Origin: Paenibacillus pectinilyticus
GTDB lineage: Bacteria > Bacillota > Bacilli > Paenibacillales > NBRC-103111
Direction: 5' to 3'
Assembly: GCF_001700435.1 (NCBI RefSeq)
Contig: NZ_LYPC01000020.1
Coordinates: 61,474 to 125,473 of the forward strand
DNA length: 64,000 nucleotides
Part shown: positions 34,200 through 43,571 of the stretch, piece after piece
Layout: every line of letters begins with the position of its first letter
How positions within the stretch are numbered: the first letter of the stretch is position 1
Translations under genes and position numbers: made by a program
Notes under the pieces: model-generated
The model's database searches: none
What the model was told of the DNA's origin: nothing
What the model saw: the letters and a program-made list of their open reading frames with translations, nothing else

Positions 34200-34913
34200 A
34201 TGAAAGTTTCTCAGATAACCGCGGTAACGAAACCTAAGGGAAGAAGGTACCTATATCATTTTACAAGAGTCAGAAATTTACCTGTAATCGCACATTTCGA
34301 TGCGCTGTTGTCTAGCCAACATATCTATCCTAGCGCTGCACATGAGCGGCGAATTATGCAGCAAGAAGTGGTTCATGAGGGACAAACGATTATTCTTAAC
34401 GCTCATTTGCGCATTCCAGACAGTATGATAGACCCTTCTACGACACAGGAACAATTTCGAGCGAGTATCGATCGTCATGTCTTTTTTTGGCCCACATTAC
34501 GAGATTGTCTGAAAATGCTGGATACCTACGCTCGGCGGGAGCCGGGAGAAGGATTTGCCGTTTTGAAATGCGATGCGCAATCCCTTTTGTTAGACCATTA
34601 CGACTCTGCGAGATTATCCAAATACGACTCGGGGAGTTCACCGCGGTACCCCAATAACTGTACCTATAAGAAAAGTCAGGACATGTTCTTGCCTGTAGAT
34701 AGTTTTCAAGAAATCAATAAGCATTTGGTTCCAACGAAGGCATCTGAAATTAAAGAAGTGTTAATTGAAGGTAAGGTAAGTCACTTATCGAAATATGTAG
34801 AAGAGGTTTATGCAGATGATGTTCAACGAGTTCCGGAGCGGTGGCGTGAACTGACGCAGCCTTTGCAAGACTTGCGAGTCATGGATAGAAACGGTACGAA
34901 CAATCCATCCTAA
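34200..34913 (+). CDS. hypothetical protein, ADP-ribosyltransferase-like (DarT/KptA/DUF7002-like features)
   Basis: 237 residues, not firmly recognised. The N terminus RYLYHFTRVRNLPVI with LLSSQHIYPSAAH resembles the opening (YHxT..NLxxI...GLLS) of DarT-, KptA- and DUF7002-type ADP-ribosyltransferase folds. ASIDRHVFFWPTLRDC and GEGFAVLKCDAQSLLL resemble later strands of DUF7002. There are no membrane segments or signal peptide. The ATG lies 6 bases after GGAGACG. No antitoxin-like partner is beside it: the next gene is speD after 54 bases. A role in nucleic-acid or nucleotide chemistry is a guess from the fold. Confidence 0.6.
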   Translation: MKVSQITAVTKPKGRRYLYHFTRVRNLPVIAHFDALLSSQHIYPSAAHERRIMQQEVVHEGQTIILNAHLRIPDSMIDPSTTQEQFRASIDRHVFFWPTLRDCLKMLDTYARREPGEGFAVLKCDAQSLLLDHYDSARLSKYDSGSSPRYPNNCTYKKSQDMFLPVDSFQEINKHLVPTKASEIKEVLIEGKVSHLSKYVEEVYADDVQRVPERWRELTQPLQDLRVMDRNGTNNPS

Positions 34914-34967
34914 CAGTAGCTGATAGCTGATCTGTGTGAGAAGCATGACACTGAGGGGGAGAATATT

Positions 34968-35780
34968 GTGAAACTTACATCGGAGCAGATGGTTACTCTG
35001 CACGGCTTTAACAATCTAACCAAATCGCTTAGTTTTAACATGTATGATATCTGTTTCACCAAAACGAAAGAAGAGCGCGAAGCGTACATCGCTTACATAG
35101 ACAAGCAATATAATGCGGATCGGTTGACCGCACTATTGAATACGGTGGCGGACATTATAGGCGCTCATGTGTTGAATATTGCTAAGCAGGATTACGTCCC
35201 GCAGGGCGCTAGTGTAACGATGCTGGTATCGGAGGGGCCGATTGAGCAAGAACCGAATGAGTCCTTCGAAGAATCGCCGGGGCCGCTGCCAGATACAGTT
35301 GTCATGCATTTGAATACAAGCCATATTACCGTACATACGTATCCAGAATATCACCCTGACGAAGGCATCAGCACCTTCCGGGCAGATATTGATGTCTCTA
35401 CCTGCGGCGAAATTTCTCCGCTGAAAGCGTTGAATTTCCTGATTCAATCCTTCGACAACGATATCCTAACGATGGATTATCGGGTCAGAGGATTTACACG
35501 TGACATCAGTGGACATAAGCTGTTCATCGATCATGAAATCAGTTCAATTCAGAATTATATTCCTAACGAAATTAAAGACTTATATCAGATGATCGACGTC
35601 AATGTGTATCAAGAAAATATTTTTCATACGAAATGTAAGTTAAGAGAATTTGATTTGAATAATTATTTGTTCGGATACACCAGGGAATCACTGAGCGAAG
35701 AAGAGCAGGAAGAGATTGAGAAAAGTGTGAAATGGGAGATGGACGAGATCTTCTATGGTAAAAACATGATATTCTCGTAA
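34968..35780 (+). CDS. speD: S-adenosylmethionine decarboxylase proenzyme
   Basis: 270 residues, the size of the long E. coli-type SpeD (264) rather than the short Bacillus SpeH. The self-cleavage motif is [13 protein letters not shown], where Ser118 becomes the pyruvoyl group (E. coli has KSHICVHTYPE). Other marks are [17 protein letters not shown] at the start and [16 protein letters not shown]. It makes decarboxylated SAM, the aminopropyl donor for spermidine. The GTG start follows GGGGGA by 9 bases. No spermidine synthase gene is beside it. Confidence 0.93.
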   Translation: MKLTSEQMVTLHGFNNLTKSLSFNMYDICFTKTKEEREAYIAYIDKQYNADRLTALLNTVADIIGAHVLNIAKQDYVPQGASVTMLVSEGPIEQEPNESFEESPGPLPDTVVMHLNTSHITVHTYPEYHPDEGISTFRADIDVSTCGEISPLKALNFLIQSFDNDILTMDYRVRGFTRDISGHKLFIDHEISSIQNYIPNEIKDLYQMIDVNVYQENIFHTKCKLREFDLNNYLFGYTRESLSEEEQEEIEKSVKWEMDEIFYGKNMIFS

Positions 35781-35787
35781 AATCAGT

Positions 35788-35833
35788 AAGCACGATGAGA
35801 TCCGACTTTTAGTCGAATTCTTGTGGTGCTTTT
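35788..35833 (+). terminator. weak candidate terminator after speD
   Basis: AAGCAC (35788-35793) can pair with GTGCTT (35826-35831) ahead of TTTATTATTTT, with an inner GACTTTTAGTC hairpin. The outer stem is short. Confidence 0.4.
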
Positions 35834-35897
35834 ATTATTTTATGAAAGTTGGTAAGATAATACCAAATCGTGGTTATTTTATCACGTAATTACCTAA

Positions 35898-35926
35898 TTC
35901 GATTTGAGGCCGTAATCATGTATAAT
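35898..35926 (+). promoter_or_regulatory. promoter of the exopolysaccharide operon
   Basis: TTCGAT (35898-35903), a 17-base spacer and a perfect TATAAT (35921-35926) lie 68 bases before the GH8 gene. I see no c-di-GMP riboswitch in the leader. Confidence 0.55.
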
Positions 35927-35993
35927 GATAAAATAGGACATCTTTCGACATATTTATATATTAAATTACTGTAAGGGAGCTGCTTATTTGTAG

Positions 35994-37127
35994 ATGCGAA
36001 ATCGAACAACCATGTTAATAAGCAGTCTCATCATGTTAGCACTCCTTACAGGATGTCAAACCAATAGACCCTCACCGATGCTGAAGGAATTGGCTTCCCA
36101 GCTGGAACGGCCATCGTTTGGCGAAGAATTTCAGGTTGCGGGTAAGCGAGATTCATTGCTTCAGTTTATAACAGGCCAACTTACCGGGCCCTATGGGATC
36201 TATACGAATTGGCAGGACACGGACCAAAAAGCTGAAGTGGCAACAGGGCACGAGGCTTTGAGTGAATCTGCTGGCCTTCTAATGCGTTATTATGCCCAAA
36301 TGGGGCAAAAGGATAAATTCGAACAACAATGGCAGCTGGCGAAGGCAACTTTTGACATGAAGACAGGTTTCAGCTACCGCTACAGCCCCAAATTACAGAA
36401 AAAGTTCACTTTGAATGCGAGTGTTGATGATTTACGTATCATGCGTGCATTAGAAGAAGCTGCTATCGTTTTCCATGAGCCTTCCTATAGAAAAGAAGCA
36501 GAGTCGCTCGGAAAACGTTTTTACTCGAATCTTGTCGTTGACGGACGGTTAACTGATTTTTATGACGAATCCTATCATATGAATAATTCGTTCATTACGC
36601 TATGTTATATTGATTTGGCTACACTGGATCTTATCTCAACTTCTAATAAAAAAAGTGCTGAGCTGCTATCAAACATGGTTCATATTGCTAAAAACGGGTA
36701 CTTATCTGATAGCTTCCCTTTCTATCAAACTCGCTATGATTACAAGACGAACTCGTATCAAACGGAGCAGATTCAGACTGTTGAATCGCTGCTAACCATA
36801 TTAAATCTTGCGGAAGTGAAGCAACATTCTGATGCTAGCATTCGTTATATCAAGGAGCATATTCAATCAGATACTTTGTTTGCCCGATATGCGATAGATG
36901 GGACGCCACTCAACGATGTCCGATCCACAGCCATTTATGCCATTGCCGCGATGATAGGATCTGTGATTCAGGATAAAGAGTTGTACAATGCCAGCATCCA
37001 GAGAATGAATGCATTTCAAGTGCAAGATGCACAAAGTCCGCTATTGGGGGGCTTCGGAGATGTGCCATCGGGTCAAGCCTACTCATTCGATAATCTCATG
37101 GCCTTACTGGCCTATGTATATAGATAG
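35994..37127 (+). CDS. ydaJ: glycoside hydrolase family 8-like lipoprotein (YdaJ type)
   Basis: 377 residues with signal and lipobox LTGC (Cys21). The GH8-like alpha/alpha barrel shows GPYGIYTNW, ALSESAGLLMRYYAQMG (the Glu in the position of the GH8 acid catalyst) and NASVDDLRIMRAL (Asp at the second conserved site). It probably trims the polysaccharide made by the operon, as BcsZ does for cellulose. The start region is odd: AAGGGAG is 15 bases before the ATG, and the nearer TTG meets a stop at once. It is the first gene of six tightly packed genes. Confidence 0.86.
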   Translation: MRNRTTMLISSLIMLALLTGCQTNRPSPMLKELASQLERPSFGEEFQVAGKRDSLLQFITGQLTGPYGIYTNWQDTDQKAEVATGHEALSESAGLLMRYYAQMGQKDKFEQQWQLAKATFDMKTGFSYRYSPKLQKKFTLNASVDDLRIMRALEEAAIVFHEPSYRKEAESLGKRFYSNLVVDGRLTDFYDESYHMNNSFITLCYIDLATLDLISTSNKKSAELLSNMVHIAKNGYLSDSFPFYQTRYDYKTNSYQTEQIQTVESLLTILNLAEVKQHSDASIRYIKEHIQSDTLFARYAIDGTPLNDVRSTAIYAIAAMIGSVIQDKELYNASIQRMNAFQVQDAQSPLLGGFGDVPSGQAYSFDNLMALLAYVYR

Positions 37128-37133
37128 GAAGGA

Positions 37134-38657
37134 GTGAAGTGCGTCTTGGTCATACGTATTTGGCAATTTCTGCTGCGTAAAATGTCACCTGCCGCCTTCG
37201 CGGCCATAGGGGTATTTCTAATAACGGTCTTCGCTTTGTTTATACCGCCTTATATCGGAATGGCGGATAATGGCGATTACGCTCGGATTTTAAATGGTCT
37301 ATATGTAAAGGATCCAACTTATGTTAGTCAGTATTTTGGCTATTTTATTAAAACTTATGGTATTTTTCAGAATTTCAATGAAAACAGTGCTTCTATTTTC
37401 TCCACACAATCCTTTTTTATTAAAACAGCAACGCTATTAAATCAACTTTTTCATCCCAATACGGATACCTTTGATATTCGTTATCAGGCAGGTATGTATT
37501 TAATTTTGTATACAACAGCCATTTATTTATTTACCGAAGCATTGACGTGGAAAATGTCAAATAAGTTAGGCTACCTTGTTGCAACGGTAGTTATTTTTAT
37601 TTTAGGAGATACAGGATATACCGCGTATTTCAACTCTTTCTATGGAGAAAGTGTTGTACTCATCATGAGCGTATTTATGGTAGCCTTCGGATTACTGCTG
37701 TATCGGAAACGATATAATGATTACCTTATGATCGTGCTATTTGTTCTTAGTGCGATAGTATTGACTGCGAGTAAGCAGCAAAATGCGCCTGTTGGCATCA
37801 TCGTTGCTATCATTGGTATATTTTTCGTCTATATCCGCAAGAGAGGAATGTACCGCATAGTAACAACTACACTTCTTATCTCTTTACTGTGCGTAGGTGT
37901 TGGGACGTATGTGCTTATCCCGAAAGAGTTTGTGAACATTAACAAATATCATGCGATGACGCGCGGCGTACTTATGGTCACAGATAATCCAGAGAAAACA
38001 CTTGAATCATTTGGTATCGATAAGCAATTTGCGATTTTGAAAGAAAGTGAATATTTTGATGCTTACACAATGATTGATTTGGATTCAGAGCTGCTTCAGA
38101 CAGAGTTCTATAACAAATATGGATTTGGTTCTATTTTAAAATATTATGTATTGCATCCGACTCAAGCAGGTCAAATGCTCAATTTGGCAGCACGTGACGG
38201 CTTTAGCATTCGGCCACATGCGATGGGAAGTTACGAGAAATCAGTGGGCAAGCCATTTGGAGCCCAGACGAAATTCTTCTCTGGCTATAGTTTGTTGAAA
38301 GATAATTTCACACCAAAAACGTTTGGTTTTGTTTTAATCTGGATCCTTATTATTATCGGTCTTTATATGCCTTCTTTTATTACAGCATTAAGAAAGAAAC
38401 TATGGCGAAATGCAATCAGATTGCCGTTAATAGTCATGTTAATTGGAATCGGACTATCAGGTATTTTTGTTTCAATTATTGGTGCTGGAGATGCGGATTT
38501 AGCCAAGCATGAATTTTTATTTACCCTAATCTTCGATCTGGTATCTCTCATGACCCTAGTTGACTTATTTGCGAAGCGCTTGTGGATACAAGAAGAGGTG
38601 GAAAGTGAAAGTGAACCTAGAATCGTCCAAGGAGTTGGAGGCGTTATGCATGCATAA
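37134..38657 (+). CDS. polytopic membrane protein, WsfD/GT-C-like
   Basis: About 507 residues (GTG 37134, which overlaps AAGGAG; TTG 37146 is better spaced and would shorten it by 4). About ten to twelve membrane helices. The first outside loop has PYIGMADNGDYARILNGLYV, an acidic D-N-G-D motif of the kind seen in GT-C polyprenyl-dependent glycosyltransferases and in proteins named WsfD. A long loop (KYHAMTRGVLMVTDNPEKTLESFGIDKQF) lies before the last helices. It may add or modify sugars on the outer face, or act in export. The B. subtilis ydaJKLMN operon has no such gene. It overlaps the next gene by 8 bases. Confidence 0.68.
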   Translation: MKCVLVIRIWQFLLRKMSPAAFAAIGVFLITVFALFIPPYIGMADNGDYARILNGLYVKDPTYVSQYFGYFIKTYGIFQNFNENSASIFSTQSFFIKTATLLNQLFHPNTDTFDIRYQAGMYLILYTTAIYLFTEALTWKMSNKLGYLVATVVIFILGDTGYTAYFNSFYGESVVLIMSVFMVAFGLLLYRKRYNDYLMIVLFVLSAIVLTASKQQNAPVGIIVAIIGIFFVYIRKRGMYRIVTTTLLISLLCVGVGTYVLIPKEFVNINKYHAMTRGVLMVTDNPEKTLESFGIDKQFAILKESEYFDAYTMIDLDSELLQTEFYNKYGFGSILKYYVLHPTQAGQMLNLAARDGFSIRPHAMGSYEKSVGKPFGAQTKFFSGYSLLKDNFTPKTFGFVLIWILIIIGLYMPSFITALRKKLWRNAIRLPLIVMLIGIGLSGIFVSIIGAGDADLAKHEFLFTLIFDLVSLMTLVDLFAKRLWIQEEVESESEPRIVQGVGGVMHA

Positions 38658-40221
38658 ACGATGGTTATCCTGTATATGCCTTTTCTTACTGGTAGGATTA
38701 AATGTAATGTTACCATTGCCCTCGAAGTCTTTAGCAGCTACTCAAGTTGAATCGCCAGGTGTGCTTCTGGTATACGATAGTCTAGCGATTGGTACGCCAT
38801 ACGAGGGGAATGTAGAAGCTTTACAACGTATACTTGCATCATTTGGTGTCCAAGTAACATTACGTTCTTATGATCAGTATGAAGCGGGGACAATGAGCAA
38901 ATACAGTAAAGTTATAGACATTCATAATGTTGATGATATGACAGCACTTCCCGATTCTTTTTCGCAGGATATGAACAAGTACAATGGGGATTATATGCAT
39001 ATAGGAAATCATCTTCCAGCGAAAATTGGGCAAGCCTTGCATCTCGAGGAACAGACGCAAAGTCAAGATACAATACGTATTGAGATTGGCAAATTGACTC
39101 AACATTCAATTTCAGTAAATGGCATTTCGTATATAACCAAATACTCGGGGAATTCATATGGCCAAATAACATCGGAGAATAGAAGAACGAGCGTTCCTTA
39201 TAGTGTAAGTAATGGGAAATATGCGTATATCCCATATATGGTGAAGGGGAATTTAAGTGAGCAAGCTGCTTCTTTTGTGTTGAAAGATTGGCTGGCAGTG
39301 ACAACACCAAGTCACTATTATGTATTGTTGAACGAGATTTATCCTTTCTCGGATCTAGATTTACTCAATGAAATGGCAGATCGCTTGTATAGCGCAGGAA
39401 TCCCCTTTATTGCAAGTGTTCAACCTGTGTTTGGTAATCAAGATTTTCCAGCGATGCAGCGTTACTTGGAATCACTTAAGCATGTGCAGTCCCGAAATGG
39501 AAATATAGTCGTCAATGCACCCGTGGTAGAATCGACAACCAGCCCAGATGTCTTAGGATTAAAATCACAGATGAGCGCTTTTCTCGACGCTTTAGCGGGT
39601 TATAGCATTGTACCATTGGGGATCAGTTCTGAGCTGTACTGGACCTACGATCAGCATTATACGGAACAAGGTTTGTCATTCTTTGATTCAGGAATTATTC
39701 TGCCGAATAATCGTCTCAGGTATCGGTCTCAAACAACGACATCTAGCGTATTTGCTGGGAAATCGATGTATACGATCACAGCAGAGGAGTTAAGTAAATA
39801 CTCGCTTTCCAATCGAACCCTAGATCCATTACCCATGGATACGGCGCTCGTTTATCCGTTCCCTGAGAATCGGAAAGACATGGAGACGATGTTAGATACC
39901 ATGCTTGCTAGCTGGACAACGTTTACAGATTACAAAAATGTGCCACATACGGTTCGAACCGAAGCCAACGAAATGACATCACGCAGCGGTCATCTGCAAA
40001 TCAACGGCGCGGCCGTTCTTTTGAACAACAGCATGCAAGAGATCGATTCGGAGCATATGTACGTGCAAGAGACTAAAAAAAGCTTTACTGCGCTATTTAC
40101 CTTGCAAAATAATATTTTCATTGTGTTGATCATAGCAACGCTATTTATTTTTATGGTATTCCTCATTATTGGACATCGCCTATATAAACGAAAATTTACA
40201 CATCAGGGGAGATCCTTATGA
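38650..40221 (+). CDS. ydaL: DUF2334 membrane-anchored secreted protein (YdaL type)
   Basis: 523 residues from ATG 38650, 8 bases after GGAGG. A signal peptide (CICLFLLVGLNVMLPLPSKSLAA) precedes an N-terminal domain with LLVYDSLAIGTPYEGNVEALQ and a DUF2334 polysaccharide-deacetylase-like domain from about residue 235 (HYYVLLNEIYPFSDLDLLNEMADRL, GIPFIASVQPVF). A C-terminal membrane helix follows (IFIVLIIATLFIFMVFLIIG). At the place where NodB enzymes have an Asp-Asp pair I see NE, so catalysis is uncertain. It likely acts on the polymer outside the cell. It overlaps the glycosyltransferase gene as ATGA. Confidence 0.82.
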   Translation: MHKRWLSCICLFLLVGLNVMLPLPSKSLAATQVESPGVLLVYDSLAIGTPYEGNVEALQRILASFGVQVTLRSYDQYEAGTMSKYSKVIDIHNVDDMTALPDSFSQDMNKYNGDYMHIGNHLPAKIGQALHLEEQTQSQDTIRIEIGKLTQHSISVNGISYITKYSGNSYGQITSENRRTSVPYSVSNGKYAYIPYMVKGNLSEQAASFVLKDWLAVTTPSHYYVLLNEIYPFSDLDLLNEMADRLYSAGIPFIASVQPVFGNQDFPAMQRYLESLKHVQSRNGNIVVNAPVVESTTSPDVLGLKSQMSAFLDALAGYSIVPLGISSELYWTYDQHYTEQGLSFFDSGIILPNNRLRYRSQTTTSSVFAGKSMYTITAEELSKYSLSNRTLDPLPMDTALVYPFPENRKDMETMLDTMLASWTTFTDYKNVPHTVRTEANEMTSRSGHLQINGAAVLLNNSMQEIDSEHMYVQETKKSFTALFTLQNNIFIVLIIATLFIFMVFLIIGHRLYKRKFTHQGRSL

Positions 40222-41468
40222 CGATTGCAGATATTCTGATGCTCATTTCTGTTTTTTGCATTTGGTCTCTCTTACTGGTCAATGTTGTCCTCATTGTTGC
40301 TGGATACTTATATTATATTCAAATTGAGAACAAACCGGTGGTGCCCCTTCGCGGGGAGCCGCCGTTCGTTAGTATTATGGTACCTGCCCACAACGAGGCC
40401 AAAGTGATCACGAAGACCGTGGAATCCTTATTGGCGCTGAACTATCCACATGATCGCTATGAAATTATTGTGATCAATGATAATTCATCCGATAACAGCG
40501 CTGAGCTGCTCGGCAAGCTGCAAGAGAAGAATCCACTTCGAAACCTCATCATCCTTAATACAGACAATATTATAGGGGGGAAAGGGAAGTCCAACGCACT
40601 GAATTTGGGACTTGCGCAGAGCAAAGGAGAACTCATTGCCATCTATGATGCCGATAACACGCCAGAGAAGAATGCCCTCTTGTATTTGGTCTCGGAGATA
40701 TCGAATGATCCTTCCCTTGGGGCTGTGATTGGCAAATTTCGAACGAGGAATCGGGATGCGAGCCTCCTGACGCGATTTATTAACATCGAAACCTTATCCT
40801 TTCAATGGATGGCGCAAGCGGGTCGATGGAAACTGTTCAAGCTATGTACCATCCCTGGAACGAATTTTATCATGCGACGCGAGATTATTGAGAGCATGGG
40901 CGGCTGGGATGTTAAAGCCATCGCTGAAGATACGGAAATTAGTTTCCGCATCTATATGATGGGATATAAGATCAAGTTTCAGCCGAAGTCAGTCACTTGG
41001 GAACAGGAACCACAGACCGTTAAGGTCTGGTTTAAGCAACGGACCCGGTGGGCCAAGGGGAATATCTATGTCATCGTTAAGAACATTCCATTGTTATTTA
41101 AACGTTCCGCCCGCAATATTCATTTTGATATTTTATACTACATCTCGATTTATATCTTGCTGTTAACTTCCTTAGTCATGTCTGATTTACTGCTTGTCCT
41201 GCATGCGATGGGATATGTCAAAACAACCATTGCAAGCTTTAGCTCCTTCTTATGGGGACTGGCCATCATCCTATTTATTGTGGGAACATTCATTACGCTT
41301 GTCACTGAGAAAGGCGAGATGAAGCTATCGAATGTGTGGATTATTATGTTGATGTATGTGTCCTATTGTCAGATGTGGATGGTTGTGGCGGCTTATGGGA
41401 TGTACGGATATTTGAAAGATTTATTTTTCAAAAGAGAAGCAAAATGGTATAAAACCGAAAGGTACTAG
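40218..41468 (+). CDS. ydaM: processive family 2 glycosyltransferase (BcsA-like, YdaM type)
   Basis: 416 residues: an N-terminal membrane helix, the cytosolic GT2 domain and three C-terminal helices. Catalytic motifs in order: VINDNSSDNS (first Asp), IYDADNTPE (DxD), AIAEDTEISFRIYMMG (ED base) and QRTRWAKGN (QxxRW of processive synthases). It polymerises a beta-linked polysaccharide across the membrane. No PilZ domain is attached, unlike BcsA, so c-di-GMP control must come from another subunit, most likely the last gene of the operon. The start is an ATGA overlap with the preceding gene, with GGGGAG upstream. Confidence 0.92.
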   Translation: MTIADILMLISVFCIWSLLLVNVVLIVAGYLYYIQIENKPVVPLRGEPPFVSIMVPAHNEAKVITKTVESLLALNYPHDRYEIIVINDNSSDNSAELLGKLQEKNPLRNLIILNTDNIIGGKGKSNALNLGLAQSKGELIAIYDADNTPEKNALLYLVSEISNDPSLGAVIGKFRTRNRDASLLTRFINIETLSFQWMAQAGRWKLFKLCTIPGTNFIMRREIIESMGGWDVKAIAEDTEISFRIYMMGYKIKFQPKSVTWEQEPQTVKVWFKQRTRWAKGNIYVIVKNIPLLFKRSARNIHFDILYYISIYILLLTSLVMSDLLLVLHAMGYVKTTIASFSSFLWGLAIILFIVGTFITLVTEKGEMKLSNVWIIMLMYVSYCQMWMVVAAYGMYGYLKDLFFKREAKWYKTERY

Positions 41469-41483
41469 GTAGGAGAGATCATT

Positions 41484-43571
41484 ATGAAGCTAAGACGGCT
41501 ATTGATTGTGTCTCTAAGTCTGCTATTCATTCTTTCGCCTTTTCGCTCATTCACATGGGCGGATGAGTCTTCCTCATCTGGGGCGAAGCAAGTTCAAACT
41601 AATTTCGCAGATACGTCATTATTGGGTGGAGTGACGTATACGCAACAATTTTTTCAAGTGGAAAACTATTGGAACGTGTCAAGTGTCGACCTTCATCTCG
41701 ATTATCAAATCTCACAACTTTTACAAAACCAAAGTTCAAGCATTACGCTGTCCATAAATAATGTTCCTTTTCAATCTTTCCGTCCGTTGGTGCAAGAGGG
41801 GAAAACGCAACAGATGACGGTTTCAGTGCCGCTTTCGGCTATTGTAAAAGGCGTGAATACGCTAACCGTACAAGGTCATTTGGAAACGACATCACCCGTC
41901 GTCGTAAATGCTTGTCTGCCAACAGATACCCGAGATAATTGGCTGCAAATTGACAAAACCTCACGGATCGCTGTGAATTACACGAATGAGGCTATTGCGA
42001 GTAGTATCCGTGATTTTAATACGCACTTTATCGGTTTGGATACCGTTAAAGAGGGACAGAATGCGATTGCGGTGACCGAGGATAGCCAGATGGCGGTGCT
42101 CGAAGCCGCAACCTATGCACTATCCGGGTTCGCAAAGGCGAATCCCGTTTCAGACAAGGGCATTCCGCTTATGTCTTACTCCACAGATAATTTGAAAACG
42201 AAACAAGCGGTCATACTTATTTCACTCTATTCAGATCTGCCGGATGAGGTAAAAGCTGCTATACATATCGATGATCTTGATAATAAAGCCATCCTACAGT
42301 TAGTAAGCCTGGGTGGTCGTTCTATACTCGTTGTGACGTCCAATGATACAGCTCTTCTCGTGAAAGCGGGTCGTTTGGTAGGGAATCAGTCGATTCTAAG
42401 TCAAATCGATTCCGACCGTAAAGTCGTGGATATGACGACGGAAGTCGATACACCACCAGTGAGTGTAAGCCGCAATACGCCACTAACAGAGACAGGGGAT
42501 AAACTGGTTGGTGACAGGCACCGTGAGAAGGCGTATTATATTTCGCTTCCTGGGAATAGGTCTATCGCAGATGCGAGTAAGTTGAGCGTGGATTTTAGAT
42601 ATGCTAGAAATCTCGATTTCGATCGTTCCATGGTCACAATTTTTATCAACGACACGCCAATTGGCAGCAAAAAGCTGTCCACAGAGCTCGCTGACGACGA
42701 TCATATCAACGTGGTTATACCCAAAACGTTGAATATCAGCGGCAATTTTACAGTGAAGGTTGCATTTGATCTGGAACTCAAAAATGCAGGCTGCATGGAG
42801 AATCTGGAGCAGATGCCATGGGCGTTTATCGATAAGGATTCGATGCTGCAATTGAATACCAAAGACAAAGCCGACATGTTGTTCAACAACTATCCGTATC
42901 CATTTCTGAGAGATGGCAGCTACAATCAAGTTGCTGTCGTCGTGCCTCAAAAGCATGATGCGTACGTTTTTCAATCGTTGTCGAATATTTTTAATTTACT
43001 AGGTCGGTATGCACAGACCAACACAGGTGAAGTCCTTTATTATCAAGATAATGTCGCGGCCAGCCAATTAAAAGGACGAGAAATTATCGCCATTGGCAGT
43101 TATCAGGACAACCAAGTGATCCGAACGAATAACAGTTCGTTATATTTCAAATATGATAAGAGCGGGCAAGGCTTTGTTTCCAATGAAAAAATGAGTATCG
43201 AGACCAACTATGGCAAACGCATTGGTTCCTTGCAATTAATCGACTCGCCTTATGGCAGCGGATTTGGGATGATGGCTGTCACGGGCAGCAGCTCAGAGTA
43301 TGCGTATTTGGCGTCAAAGCTGATCGGTTCGGAAGGGACGCTATGGAAAGTATTTGGTGATGGGGCCGTTACCGACATAGATGGACATGTTCAAGCTTTC
43401 CGCTTTAAAAAGGCGACAACAGCTGCGCCATCTTCACTATTAAGTGATGTGGTTGAGCGCCGTGACGTGCTAGGCTTTATGGCCGCGGTGGCCCTTGTAG
43501 CCTTATTAGTTCTACTATCCCTCATTCTGATGATTCGTAAATACAATAAGAAGCGGAGGGATCGTCGATGA
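41484..43571 (+). CDS. ydaN: BcsB-like synthase subunit (YdaN type)
   Basis: 695 residues with a signal peptide (LLIVSLSLLFILSPFRSFTWA), a large extracellular beta-rich region, and one C-terminal membrane helix (MAAVALVALLVLLSLILMI) with a basic tail. BcsB-like features include the carbohydrate-binding jelly-roll start (VDLHLDYQIS, NNVPFQSF), VVNACLPTDTRDNWLQIDKTSRI, and the second half repeat SVDFRYARNLDFDRSMVTIFINDTP. It should guide the emerging polymer at the outer membrane face and partner YdaM. AGGAGAGATCATT precedes the ATG. Confidence 0.88.
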   Translation: MKLRRLLIVSLSLLFILSPFRSFTWADESSSSGAKQVQTNFADTSLLGGVTYTQQFFQVENYWNVSSVDLHLDYQISQLLQNQSSSITLSINNVPFQSFRPLVQEGKTQQMTVSVPLSAIVKGVNTLTVQGHLETTSPVVVNACLPTDTRDNWLQIDKTSRIAVNYTNEAIASSIRDFNTHFIGLDTVKEGQNAIAVTEDSQMAVLEAATYALSGFAKANPVSDKGIPLMSYSTDNLKTKQAVILISLYSDLPDEVKAAIHIDDLDNKAILQLVSLGGRSILVVTSNDTALLVKAGRLVGNQSILSQIDSDRKVVDMTTEVDTPPVSVSRNTPLTETGDKLVGDRHREKAYYISLPGNRSIADASKLSVDFRYARNLDFDRSMVTIFINDTPIGSKKLSTELADDDHINVVIPKTLNISGNFTVKVAFDLELKNAGCMENLEQMPWAFIDKDSMLQLNTKDKADMLFNNYPYPFLRDGSYNQVAVVVPQKHDAYVFQSLSNIFNLLGRYAQTNTGEVLYYQDNVAASQLKGREIIAIGSYQDNQVIRTNNSSLYFKYDKSGQGFVSNEKMSIETNYGKRIGSLQLIDSPYGSGFGMMAVTGSSSEYAYLASKLIGSEGTLWKVFGDGAVTDIDGHVQAFRFKKATTAAPSSLLSDVVERRDVLGFMAAVALVALLVLLSLILMIRKYNKKRRDRR

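Noticed and set aside
34200..34913. DarT-DarG-type toxin-antitoxin system
   Set aside because: No macrodomain antitoxin gene is adjacent; only a loose similarity of the putative toxin.
35788..35993. c-di-GMP riboswitch before the exopolysaccharide operon
   Set aside because: No conserved class I or II core is visible; the leader is short and AT-rich.
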